28,695 bases of DNA. Source: a virus. The notes below the pieces were generated by a model, which saw only the letters and a program-made list of their open reading frames with translations, did no database searches and was not told the DNA's origin. The position numbers and the translations under genes were made by a program. The stretch covers positions 1 through 28,695 of IMG/VR virus record IMGVR_UViG_3300029787_000241. One strand, 5' to 3'. Each line of letters starts with the position of its first letter. Position 1 is the stretch's first letter. Positions 8,743-22,300 of this stretch are shown piece after piece.

Positions 8743-10394
8743 TAGTATGCTTTAATTAGGAACGTAATTGTACAACTAGGTTGTGATGTATCACATGAAA
8801 TATTTAGAGCATTTTCAAGACTATCTGCCTGTAATGAAGATCCATTTGCATTATCAGCAGTATGTGATGGAGGACCAGTCATTGAACCAATTCCCTGAGC
8901 TATTTCAAAACTACCATGATTATGTGCTCTAAATGCTTGCTCTAAGGGATTTTTATTTTCCTTACCTTGATTGAGTGACATTGGCCATGCACCATGTCTG
9001 AATACTAAGGTTTCTGTACCAGAAACTGTTCCTGTCTGATCAGTTACAGTAATTGTATATTTGTCAGTTGGTTGATCATATTCAACCTTAGTTACTTGTG
9101 ATCCACCAGTATTTGTCCAATAAGTATATTTCTTAGTAGGATCTTTTACAGTAACAAACATTAATGGAGTAATCTTATCATGTTGCACCCATGTATTTGG
9201 TGCAGTACCATAAGTTCTACTAATATCTGTTGCTGCTGGTAACTCAATTTGATTTGTTGTAGCAGTAATAGTTACATTATCAACTTCAAATTTTGCATTT
9301 ACATGTTCTGGATCGTCAGGCATAGCATCAGCAGGTCTTGCAACTCCATCGTACCCAAAGAAATTTGGTCTTGATCTTCTTTCCATTGGTCTTGGAAACA
9401 TACCAACGTGTGCTGGCATTTGATGTGTTTCTACTGGTGTTGAAGTATTAATGGTAGAGGTATTTCCTTGACCAAATATATTTTGTGTATAAGTTTGAGT
9501 TCCTTGACCAGATCCTCTATCAACACCTCTCCAGTTAGATGCACCAGCTGGAACATTATTCCAATAATTTTTACCAGCTTCATTAGTAAATTCGTAGAAT
9601 CTTTCCATTCTTGGTAATGTCCATTCATGTTGTTCATCACCATAAAATGTTGTATTAACTGCACCATTTTGCCATGATACTGGTTGAGAAGCAGCATTAG
9701 CACATGTATTAGGACCTCTAGTTTGAGCACATATATTTGTTGTTGCAGTACCACTCATTGAAACGCCTGCATCTGTTTTAAATACCATAGGTCCAGTGGC
9801 ATTTGGGTTAACAGATTGAATAGTATCAGGATGACTATGTGCTGGTGTATGATTAATACCCAATTTACGATTAAGTACATATGCTGTTTCTAAAAAATCT
9901 GGAGCACTTAATATAAATCCAGAAAATTTAAAATATAAATTACCAGCAAGATTTAATTGAAAATCAATATCTGATGTTGCTTGATATGTTGTTGATACTG
10001 GATTAGTCTCACCATAATCTGCAACTCTATTTCCTATTACAGTCGCAGCATCTAACTGATTTTGTTGATACTTTGTTTGTTGCAAATTGATAGGTTCTAA
10101 ATCCATCAATACACTATTAGATAGTTGTGGTAATCTAAATGTCGCTACTGTATCAATATAAGGGAACTCATAATGATTACCTTGACCATCAATCATGTTA
10201 CCACCATAGGTATCACCTATAACTGATGCTAATAAAGGATAATCAGAAGCAGATAATGTATCTCCTTTACATGTAATCCATCCTTTAGGAATGTTGGATT
10301 CAAGAAACCCAGTTCCTCCATCACCACCCCAAGGCATGATAGTGCCAATCTTGGCAGCTCTCATCGTTTTTATTGAATCGTATTTTACTGCCAT
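8742..10394 (-). CDS. tail fibre protein with collar domain
   Basis: The protein has 550 residues. Residues 14-21 (AKIGTIMPW) and 38-65 (GWITCKGDTLSASDYPLLAS, then YGGN) are a collar-domain start; TFRLPQL follows as its second half. Histidine patterns NHTPAHSHPD (about residue 180), METHQMPAHVGMFPRP-like and RAHNHGSFEI near the end resemble HxH ion sites of T4 gp12-type fibres. The C-terminus is TFLIKAY. A GGAG lies nine bases before the ATG, inside the last codons of the giant upstream gene, so translation is likely coupled to it. It is a host-recognition fibre by domain content; the receptor is unknown. Confidence 0.8.
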   Translation of the reverse strand: MAVKYDSIKTMRAAKIGTIMPWGGDGGTGFLESNIPKGWITCKGDTLSASDYPLLASVIGDTYGGNMIDGQGNHYEFPYIDTVATFRLPQLSNSVLMDLEPINLQQTKYQQNQLDAATVIGNRVADYGETNPVSTTYQATSDIDFQLNLAGNLYFKFSGFILSAPDFLETAYVLNRKLGINHTPAHSHPDTIQSVNPNATGPMVFKTDAGVSMSGTATTNICAQTRGPNTCANAASQPVSWQNGAVNTTFYGDEQHEWTLPRMERFYEFTNEAGKNYWNNVPAGASNWRGVDRGSGQGTQTYTQNIFGQGNTSTINTSTPVETHQMPAHVGMFPRPMERRSRPNFFGYDGVARPADAMPDDPEHVNAKFEVDNVTITATTNQIELPAATDISRTYGTAPNTWVQHDKITPLMFVTVKDPTKKYTYWTNTGGSQVTKVEYDQPTDKYTITVTDQTGTVSGTETLVFRHGAWPMSLNQGKENKNPLEQAFRAHNHGSFEIAQGIGSMTGPPSHTADNANGSSLQADSLENALNISCDTSQPSCTITFLIKAY

Positions 10395-10397
10395 TTA

Positions 10398-13300
10398 TTA
10401 TAACTCCATTAACCACCAACCTCTTAATGAAGCTGGTATTGTTTGTTGTGTTGCAGATCCTTCTACATCATATGTACCAACATAAACTAATCCAAATGCA
10501 CAGTTACGTGTTTGAACAACCATTTCACCAGAATCCCATGCTACTGTCCTTGTTTGTCCAGCACCTGCTTCAAGTTTAGATCCAGTTGAATCACCTTGAA
10601 TTGCTGTAGCAACTGCATTGATCTTCTTCGCTCTAATAATCAAACTTGTATTATATGTTAGATTACCAGCAAGTTCAGTAAATCTAATCATATCACCTGT
10701 TTGTGGATTGTCTGGTAGATATAGAACCATATTACTTCCAGATGTAGAATTGATCAAATAGTTATTATTGTTCTGTAATGGGTTAGTCTCTTGTTGACCT
10801 ATACCAGTTGTAATATCAAATGCAACATATGTTTGTCTTCTACCACCATTTGCTGTCCAGTATTTTTCAATACCAAACGAATCAATAGCATTATTATGGT
10901 AAATTGCAAAGTCTTTAGGACCCTCAGTTCCACCAGTTCCAGCAGATCCAAGGTTATCAACATGGAACATCTTCTCAGACGCAGATTCTATAGCAAGAAC
11001 CTTACCCTTCTGATAGTATTTCTCTCCTAAGAAAATACTACCTTCAAGAGCTGTCATCTTGATAGATTCTACACTATTACAGACTCCAGTTGACTGACAC
11101 TGCTCATAGAATATTCTAAGATTACCAAAGAAGTTAGCAGCACCCTTGAGTGTCATACCATTGGTATTTGTTATAGGATCTTCAATTGATCCATCACCTG
11201 CATGACCATCATCATTAGCAATAGATAGAACTAAAGTTTTACTATCAGAACCATACATTCTGAATACACCACTGTTAATTGTAAAGTCATCATTAACAGT
11301 TGTATGACCACCACCAAATAAATCAACTAAAGTTGTAGAAGTGACGTTTGGATTCCTAATAGACTTAGGCATCTTAACTTGATAGAAAGCATCAAGACCT
11401 CCATCAACACTATCAGTAACAAAGAATTCGGATCCTATTCTGATAAACTGAATATAATCAAGTTTTGGTTGAATTAGATCAGCATCAACTAATCCTAATT
11501 CAAGTCTTGTATCAAGTTGATTAGGAGTTCTTGCCTTAAATGTCTTACCAGTTGTAGGTGCTCTTAATGCACGAGTAGCAGGTAAATCCTCTAATAATGT
11601 TGTAGTTCCTAACTTATTCAATTTAACAACATTAAGACCAACAGCAGCATTTATTGCAGTTGTTCCTTCTACACCTCTACCACCATTAGTATATGTGGCG
11701 TTAGATGATGTTGGTAAGAACTGATTAGATCCACTTACATATGGAGCAGCAGTAATTTGAATAATCTCAATCTGAGCACTATCGTAAATTGCTACATAAT
11801 CACCTATTGTAAATGATTCATAATTAGCTTGGATTTGAATGTTAGTGGTTGCTGTTACAACAGCAGCTGCTACTGTTGTAAATGGTCTTGTAGCAAGAGT
11901 CTGGTTAGTTGACTGTGGATCATGTTTATAAACATGAACTACATCAGATGTTGTATATCCAGAAGGTGTTGTACCATAAGATTCAGCGACAGCAAAATGA
12001 GTTCCATGTTTATTACCAATCGTTGTATCACCTGTACAGGTGTCAACTTCAAAGGTTTTAACACCACTACCATTTGTTATAGTTAACTTCTTGTTGGTAG
12101 TTGCATTTTGATATGCTGTGGTGCATGTGCCATTTAATGTGAAACCACCAGTATAAGAAGTATCACCATTGATAGTTACTTCACCAGTTACAGAATCAAC
12201 TTCAAATAATGTATTTTCTGAATTAGTATCACATCCATTTTTGACGGAGAATTTTTTAGCAACTTGTGATAATGTAGTCTTAAGTTCAAATATCTCACCA
12301 TCAGCACCGCCAGAAGGACGAGAAATAATTACATAGTCACCAGGTTGTCCTGTAGCACGACTATCTGAACCTGTTAATACCCCACCAAATTGTGATAAGT
12401 AAACATTATCCTCTGTTCCAGAACCATCAATAACTTGAGTAGTCCATGTAGCATCAAACTGAACATTACATTTATAAATGTTTGTTGTATCAGGATGCTC
12501 TGTGCTTGTTGTTGATAAAGTTCCAAATGGTTGTCTTTGTACCTCAATATAATATGGTGTAGTATTAATTTGTGGTAGACGTGTGATCTTAACAAATTCA
12601 GCATACTCTGTTCCCTGTTCAACAGTATCAATAAGTAGAATATCATTCTCGTTATAATACTGAACACCGTTAGCATCATAAGGAGTTCTCTTAATTGGTA
12701 AGTAGTACTTATCTCCTGTTAATACTGGGAATGTAGCAGCACTCTGTCCAGTAGGAGTTTGTTGATATGATGTTCCACCCCAATCACCAGAACCTGCGGT
12801 ATCAATCTTATTAAGTTCTCCTGTTGCAGCAGTAGAAACTAAGACAGTAATTAAATCTACATTATTATCAAAGAGATTATTACCAAGAATACCACTTGTA
12901 TGACTTTGAATTGTGGAACCAGCCTGTGCTCTACGTCCAACAAAGGAGTAAGAAGCATTACCGCCACATAATGTCATATCAGCATTAAATCTTGATGTAG
13001 CATCAACAACCAAGTTGTTTCTAATTGTAGTAGTACCACCTTGGCCAGCAATTCTTAATGTAGAAGCATTAGTAGCAAAATCAACTATACTTGTTGCACT
13101 ATTACCAGATAAGAATTCAACAGTTCCAGATGGAGACTCAAATTTAGTAGTATCAGTTAATCCTCTTCTAGTACCAAGTATTACATCACCAGAAGTCTTT
13201 AATGCCTTAGTATCAATCTGTACAAAAGAGTCAGACTCAGTGCTTGCGAATGCACCACCAAGAGTTAACTTAGATTTGTTAGTATTAGATCCATCAATAC

Positions 13301-16300
13301 TATCACCAATAGTAATCTCACTATCACCACTTGTATTACCAATCTTGATGTTTTGTGATCCAGTTGTTACATTACCAATTTCAATATTTCTTGCAGATCC
13401 ACCAACCAATAGACCTTGAGTTGGTCTAGTTCCAGTTGTTAAACCGACAAATGTATTGTTGTTGAATAGTGTTGCTGTACCATTAGTAATGGTTGTATTA
13501 ATATCAGCACTATTAGCACTACCAGCTCCACCACCATTGACTGATATATCGTCTTGGAATGTAGCACTAGCAGTAAATTCAGAAGTTCCAGTAACAGTTA
13601 ATGCACTGTTCATGTTTGCTAGAGTTGTATTAATACCAACTCTTCCATTATTTGTAGTAGAAACTCTAAATGTTGCTGCTGACTGTGGAGCAGAACTATC
13701 ACCACCGACCATGAATGCATGATCTTGAGCAGTTTGAGTTCTTGCTGCATATGTTGCATGAGCAGCAAAGTTTGCAATAGTCTTACCACTGATCCATGCA
13801 GTACCAACAACATCTAAATTAGCAAGAGGATCAGTCGCAGCAGATACAAATGCGTCTGCATAATCAACATGAGCAGCACGTGCAACAGTGTTAATACCAA
13901 TCTTATATTCACCAATAGTCTGTGTATCTGTTCTTATTGTCTGAGCACCAAGTACACCAACTTCCTTCCAAGAAGCATTTGCAAGTTTTATTACAGCATT
14001 TGGTGTATTAGTATTGTTAAATACCAACTCACCAGCTGAGATAGTATCATTAGCAGCAATACTGAATGTGCATGTGTTACCACCACTAGTAAATCCAGTA
14101 TTGATTAAGAAAGTTCCATTAAGTTTACTCTCACTCAACCCTACTAATTTAATTTCTTGACCAGCAATTAAACCACCAGTTATGACATTTGCATTAGTGA
14201 CACCAGATTTCCACTGAATAGTAATAGTTCTGGTAGAATTAAATATAAACTTCTCAATCTGAGATGTAATAGTTGTAAATGAGTTAGAGAATATCCAACC
14301 AAGTGAACCACTATTTCCTACAGACTCACCTTTAAGTAGAATGTCTCCAGTTAGAGGAGCACCAGCTGAACCATAAGCAACAACCTGTGATGCATCATAA
14401 GTTCCATCCTGATCAGGTGTAATATTAGATGCTACAGATGCAACAGCATGTGTCTGAATCTTATATCCTTGACCAGATCCGAGTGAACCACGTTGGTTAA
14501 ACTGGAATACACCAGCTGCTACTCTGTTACCTGCAATTATAATATCACCATTAGTCTGGCGATTTTTAGTCATCGCAGTTCTATCAAGAGATGAATCATC
14601 CTTAGTGGAAGATACATTAGAAGTTACCTTCAATGAAGATAGAACACCAACATTAGGAAGACCTAAAGTAAGATCTCTAACATCAGCTCCAACATTGATA
14701 GTTACAGGTGAATTGAATGTACTTGTTTGATCTCCATTCTCACCACCATTGACTGTGATATACTCATTAAATGTAACAGGAGTATCAAATGTAGTAACTA
14801 GATTTCCTACTGCATCATCCTCATCATCAGATCCAACAAGTGATGCAGACTCTAGGAATATTTCTTCACCAGTGATAGCATCAATCTTACGATTACCAAT
14901 GTATAGATCACCGTTAGAGTTAAGACCAGTATAGAATACTAAACCACCATCTTGTTTCTTAGACTGTGCATAGAAGTCTTGAGTTGTACTCAATAGAACT
15001 TCTTGACGTGCTGGTAAACCAGTGGAGTAGTTACCTGGACCAAAACCAAGGTATTCAAATGTGTGGTTTCCTGCTCTCGCAATAGATGGTCTTCGTAACT
15101 CAACGTACATACGTTGATCTACAACAACTGTACTGTCACCTGCAATTGGAATCTTACGATCTTCTGATCCAGCAGATGCATTACCATTTTGTGCTTCAAG
15201 TATGTTACTACCTGTGTAGTTATTATTCTTAAGTGCTTCAGTAGCAAGGAAATCAGTAACGGATTCTTTAGTTAATGAACCTTTAAAATCGTTAACTGTA
15301 ACTAAACCATGAACATAGTTGTCAGCAGCAGAATATGTTTGACCAGGATCTTTAGCACTAGGATTAAGTTGTTTGAACCATAATGGATCGTTCTTATAAT
15401 CTAATGGATATAACTTACTAATTGGTTGAGAGAACTTAAAGTTCCTAAAGTTACCTAAGTTACCTGCACCCTGTGGGAATGGAGATATGTTACCACGAAC
15501 AGCTGTTAGATAGAATATACCATCTTGCTGATCAAAGATACGTCTTTGTATTTCTTGAACATCATAAACATAGAATGTTTCATCAATCTCACCAGCATCC
15601 TCTACAGACTCAACATAGAATTGTATATTAGCAGCATCAGTAATAATATCACCAGGTGTGATGGTGTAAACCTTAGCACCATTTTGTCTGTAATAAAATT
15701 GTGGTAGATTTTCTTTAATAAGATCTTTACGTACAAGTGACTTACCACTGTTAGGGAAATCTAAAAGATCTGCAAATACAGAACCTTGAGTAAATCTAAT
15801 ATTATCTGTAGAAGAATACTTAATATCACCACTAACACCCTTTATAATTAAATGCCATGTAGTTGTATTAGGTACTTGCAATGCAGCATGAATATAACCA
15901 GAACCAGATGAATTACCAGTCCATGTTACAGCGTTGGCAGTTACAGATGATGTCTTGTTAGCAGTAAAGTTACCACCTTGAGGTGCAGTTATCTTAACTG
16001 TTGTAAAGTTCTCATTCTTAAGTCCAACATTTGTAATATTATGGTCAAATACAGTAAGTTCTAAGTATTCATTGCTATTTTCTGTATAATATCTACCAGA
16101 CTGAATAGACATTGAAACATAGTTTGATGTCTCAATAGTTCTTAGATAGTTTTTAGTTCCTGAAGTATCTTTCTTATATGGATCATAGAATATGTTCTCA
16201 CCAGAAGCATTGGTTTTAGCAATACTATTTGAGGTAAAGTCAGCATCTTTGAATCCAATAACTTCGTTTGCATTACCACTATCAGTTGTGTTAAAGAACT

Positions 16301-19300
16301 TCGCTTTAGTTACATTACCTGTGACTGGTTTTAATTTAATTTTTTGTGGTAAAAGTTTTCTTGTATCGTCCTTTCTTGCCTTGATACTAAATCCATTTAG
16401 AGGATCACGAACAGACTTTAGATACTTTGGAATAACATAACGTAAACGATATATACGATCATTTGCTTCTCTAGCAGAATCATCAATTCTTTCATAATAT
16501 GAATCATTTGTTTTGTTATTACCAGAACTATCACTATATTCAGAATCATGGAATCTTCCTAAAATACTCTGAGCATTTGAAGATTCATTCTTAACATTTA
16601 AGTACCACTTTCCTTTATCAGTAGTTCCAACATTACCATCATATGTTGGATCATAACGCATGGGTGACTCACGCTTATCTGAGAATACAGAGAAGTTATA
16701 TGTTCCACTATTTAAAGGAACAAATATAATAGGATTAGATCCTGATATTGCATCAGCATGTGTTTTATGTACTGTAATTACCTTAGCAGTATTATACTTA
16801 GCATAGAAGAACTTGTCTCCTCTAAGTCTGCTACTACCGTCAGCAACATCAGGATCACTAGCGGAAGATCCACCTACAACTGGTAAGTTACCACCTTCAT
16901 TCTTTCTAAAGAATACTTTATGAGATGTAACAGAAGCGTTAGGAACATCAAATATATGAGGAATATCTGTAATAATTCCACCACTAACAGCAGTTGAAAG
17001 TACACAACCATATTCATGTAGATCGTACTTATCATCAAGAACAAATTGATAGATATCAATTTCAACATCTGGATGAATCGCTTCTACTTCAGCAGAGTGA
17101 ATGTAGATACCAGCAGCAGCGTTATCTTTGCTGTTTGCAAGCATTAATTTAGTTTGATCACTTCCATTAAATGTTGTTGTGCCAGAGTAATCTTCTGGTT
17201 TTGTAATTCTACCTGGTGCAATTACATAATACTCTGTATTAGTATCAAAACCATTAGGTAGTCTTACATTACGCTTATCAACTTCAACATACTGGTTAGT
17301 TGTTGTATTATAACGGGGTCTTGGAACCAATCTTACGGGAGTTCCAGTTTCTAATTGATGAGGATTAGATCCTGATGTTGGTCCTGGTGTCCAATCCTTC
17401 AATCCCCAGATAGTTGATCTGGCAGCAAGGCTAGAAGTAGGATTAGAAGGTTGAGTTCTAGTGACAGTTCCTACACCTGTTTGAATGATTGTTGTAATAT
17501 TAGCAAAGTACTGACGTATGGTATCAGAAACACCCACACATTCAGGATAGGTTGTATCTTGAGTAATAGTTTCATCAACATCTGGTGTATATGCAGTTGT
17601 GTATCTACCAGATGGTAGTGTGAAGTAGAGATATGTATTGGTTGTAGTAGCAGTGCTATTAACAGCATTACCTGTTGACAATCCAAGTGGAGCAACATTT
17701 CTTTCAATAGAACTTAAATTACCCTGTGTAGTAATTGTGTCTGTAATCAACTTGAACAGAGTTGTAGCAGCAGAAGCAACATTCTGACAAGGACCATTAG
17801 AGATGTTTCTAGTTACATTGTTTAGTGAGGTTGGTGTAGTTATAGTATCAGTAACAATCTTGAATAAAGTATCAAGAGTAGATTTAACATTATCACATCT
17901 TGCACTACCTGTATGTCCTGTCCTAGTTACAGCAGCGAGAGTTTCTGGTGCTGTAATAGCATTCTGTACAATATTAGATAGAGTAGTAATTGAAGACTCT
18001 ACAGCATTACACTTATAAACTGATTGAGTACGTGTAACATTTTTGAGTGTTGAATTATTACTAATTGCATTAGTTAAAATAGTTGATAATGTAGTAACAT
18101 TACTAATTTCATTTGCTAATTGTGTATCAGTCCAATTAGCAGTACTAGCACCAGAGTAAATAACTTGACTTAGTGCAGTATGTCCACCAACAGTAACTGT
18201 ATCACTCTTAATTATTTGAAGAGCAATATCTTTTAAATGGTTAATAGCTTCTACTGTCTCAGTAATAGCACCACCCTGTACAGCACCACCAACATATAAG
18301 TTAGCAGTATCCCATACACGATCATTACCACCATGTTTGATATTAAATGCAATTACATCAACGATGTCTAACAAGTCATCATTACAGTCAGCAATTGTAT
18401 AACCAACAGGAGGAGTATAACCACTATTGTTAGCTAACATTCTACCTTGTGCTATGTCAGCAATAAACTGTCTATTAAGTGTTAACAGAGTTGCAGAATC
18501 ACCTGCTTCATCACTTGAAATACTTAAATTATCACCTGTAATTGTATTATCAAATGTTTGTGTCAATCCATGTTTACCAACAACAAGAACCTTTTCATTT
18601 CTCATTGCTTGGATTGCTATTTGTGTAGCATCTTGGAATGCTTCTAATGTTTGAGTCTCTTCACCAGCAACATGAGCACCCTTAACATATAGGTTTGCCA
18701 TATCCCAGACTCTATCATTACCACCGAACCCTACATTAAATGCAACTTCAACAACAAAGTCCTTGATGTCATCAATACAGTCTTGCTTGTTACCAGTTGG
18801 AGGTAAGAAACCAGGATGGTTAAGAAGCATTCTTTCATATGCTTCTGCTGCAATAAATGCAGCATTAGAATTTAGAAGATTATATGCGTCGCCAGCACCA
18901 TTGTTTACAGAGATTTGAGTGTCTAATGTAATTGTAGTATCATAAGTCTGTGTTAATCCATGAGAACCAACAGCAAGAATTTTTTGGTTCTTAATGACCT
19001 GAGCTGCCATGTCTTTGGCATGTTCAAATACTATATTAGTCTCAGTTTCTTCACCCGCAACATGAGCACCAGTTTTGTATGAATATGCAGCATCCCATGT
19101 CTTATCATTACCACCATACGCTACGTTATCTGCAATTGATTCTAATAGATCTCTAACATCATCAACACAATCAGAGTTATGATATGTTCTATTACCTGCA
19201 ACAGAGAATATCTTATGAACTGAATCAGTCTTAGCAGATATAAATGTGTGTGGATAACTACCACCACCCTTAACTACTGCTCTCTTAATACTATTAGCAA

Positions 19301-22300
19301 CAGCAGATACAAATGTATGAGCAGTTGTGTTAGTAGAAGGTGTAGTATCTAATGTTTGTATACTAAATGTGTTAGCATCAGAAACAGTAATCTTAGTCCA
19401 CTTATTACTGATAGGGTCAGTAGAACGAGGATACGAATGGTTTGTTGCATTATTATCCTGAGCACATGTAAATGTGACTGAGTTATCAGCCATCTTAATG
19501 TAATCATCAGTTTGCATTCCATGATTAGCAACAGTCAATACCATTATACCTGTGGTTGGGTTATATACAGCATTGGTTGGAGTTAAATCAGTTGCAGCAA
19601 CGAACTGATGATCATATTGATCGCCAGCAGCAGAAGCACCAACATTAACTGTGATAGTTCCTGCTTGTTTCTCAATAGCATTAGTTGCAGCTCTCTTGAA
19701 TGTGTGAACACTAGCTGGTTCATACTTGATACTATCTGCTACACCACTATCAAATGTGTGTGCAGACTGTGGAATGTATTGAATTGCTTCAGCAAGAGCA
19801 CTTACAAATGTATGTGTGTATTGATTATTTGCATCAGCATCAAATCCAACATTAAATGTAATTTCTCCAGTTTGTTTCTTAATTCCATTAGTAGTAGCAC
19901 TTACAAATGTATGTGTAGAACTATCAGAAGATTTACCAACATTAACTGTAAATGTATTTGTTGTTTTACTTCTTATTTGTAACCATCTTCCACTTGGATA
20001 ATCAAAACCAGCACGAGGATAAGTTTTCTGTGCTGAGTTACCATCAAGACTACATGTAAATGTTAATCCACCATCAGCAACTTGAATATAATCACCGCCG
20101 TTTGTAACACTATTAGCAACAGCAGATACGAATGTGTGTACAGTTGTATTAGTAGATGGAGTGTAGTCAAGAATCTTGACATCAAATGTGTTTGTTGTTA
20201 CATTAGTAACAGTAAGAGCTCTGCCACTTGCAGGATCATTTGGTCTTGGATAGGAATGATTAGTTACATTACCATCTTGAGCACATGTAAATTTAAGAGC
20301 ATAATCAGAAATTCTTACAAAATCATTGTTGTCTAAACCATGATTTGCAATAGTAAGTGTTACAATACCTGTAGTAGGATTATATGCAGCGTTTGTTGGA
20401 GTGAATACAGCAGGACCGTTGAACCCATGATTCGCAACTGTAATTGTTAAATCACCAGTTGTAGGAGTATATGTTGCATTTGTTGCAGTATGATCAGAAG
20501 AACTAACCGCTGTGATTGGTATAGACTTACCTGCTTTAGGGTCAGTGCCAGGACGAGGATAAGAATGCTGAGTTGCATTACCATCCTTAGAACATGTAAA
20601 GGTTAATGAATTATCTTTAAGAACTATGTCATCTCCAACACGCAAGCCATGTTGTCCTACGGTAGCTACCATGACACCTGTTGCAGCGTTATATGAAGCA
20701 CCTGAAGGCTTAAAGAATTTGTTAGTACCAGCGTTACCTACCTTAACAGTGATGGTTGTTGCTGTTACACTTGTAATTTTTAGTGATCTACCAGATGCTT
20801 GATCTCTACCTGCACGTGGATATGACTGTGCTGTATCATTACCATCCATTGTGCATTTGAATGACACTGCACCATTTTCAATTAAGACTCCCTTTCCTTT
20901 CTTGAGACTATGAGCTCCGATAGTTAAAGTTAAATCACCACTCGCAGGATCATATGTTGCATTTGATGGTGTAAATGTTTGATTAGAACCAGCAGCACCA
21001 ACTGATACTTTAAATGTATCAGCAGTTGCACTAGAAACTGTCAACCACTCAGCATCAGCAGGATCTCCCTCTCTTGGATACTTATGCTCTGTAGCATTAT
21101 TATCCATTGCACATGTAAATGTTAGAGAATCAGTCGCAAGTCTAACTCTATCTCCATTAACAAAACCATGAGATGTTTTTGTAAAAACTAAATCACCATT
21201 TGCAGGTGTATATGCAGCACCTGTAGGTGTTAAGAAAGAACTACCAACCTTAGTAATCTCTACTGCATTTTGATATGATCTATCTTTTCTTCTAAGGATA
21301 GCATTAGTAGCAGCACTAACAAAAGTATGTAATGATACGTTTGTTGAGGGTGTGATATTTAAAGTTTGTATATCAAATGTGTTTTGTGTTACGTTAGATA
21401 CAGGAACAAACTTACCACTAATAGGATCTGTACTACGTGGATATGTTTTCTGAGTTGCATTACTATCAGTAGCACAAGTAAATGTTAATGAATTATCTAC
21501 AACCTTAATTAAATCTAGATTCTCAAACCCGTGAGAATTGAGAGTAAATGTGATGAAACCTGTTGTTGGATTATATACAGCGTTTGTAGGAGTATGCTGA
21601 GTTGTATCACTTCTAGGATATAAATGATCACTAGCATAAGAATCCTGAGAACATTTGAATTTTAGAGAACCATCAGCAATTCTAACACTCTGTCCTTTAT
21701 GGAACTTATGATCATTAACAGTTAACTTAAGATCACCAGTTGCAGGATCGTAATCTGCATCTGTTACATCAAAATTAGTAGTTGGTGACTTTCCAACATT
21801 TATTGTAAATGTATCATTAGTAGCATCTTCAAGAGGAAGTATGCTTGCACCAGCAGGATCTCCTGATCTAGGATATGAATGCTGTGTAGCATAGTTATCC
21901 ATACCACAAGTAAAGTTCAATGCATTGAAATCTATTCTGACTGCATCATTCTCTCCTAAAACACTATTACCAACAGCAGATACAAAGGTATGAGTACCAG
22001 CAGTAGAATCATTAGCAGGTCCAACATTAACTTCAAATGTATCTGTTGTTTTATTTGATATTGTTAACCACTTTCCACTAGAAGGATCAGTTGCACGTGG
22101 ATAAGAATGATTAGTTGCATTGCTATCTTTAGTGCATGTAAATGTTATTGAATTATCTCTAATTAAAATTCTCTGACCATTAGTAAATCCGTGACTAGCA
22201 ATAGTCAATGTCATTACACCTGTAGTTTGGTTGTATACAGCATTAGTAGGTGAGTGTATACTTGCTTTGGTCATACCATGAGCTGTTGATGTTATAACCA

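Noticed and set aside
10395-10406. TATAAT-like string between the giant gene and the 550-aa gene
   Set aside because: It is formed by the last codons, two stop codons and the next start (GTTATAATAAATG), with no -35 box, and the genes are only three bases apart.
13015-13722. Two plus-strand frames of 134 and 88 codons
   Set aside because: They are antisense to the repetitive shaft region of the giant protein and lack ribosome-binding sites and recognisable domains.
19608-19982. A 124-codon plus-strand open frame (and one at 20082-20336)
   Set aside because: Both are antisense shadows of the YPR repeats; their Ser, Cys and Ile-rich repeats mirror the coding repeats on the other strand.
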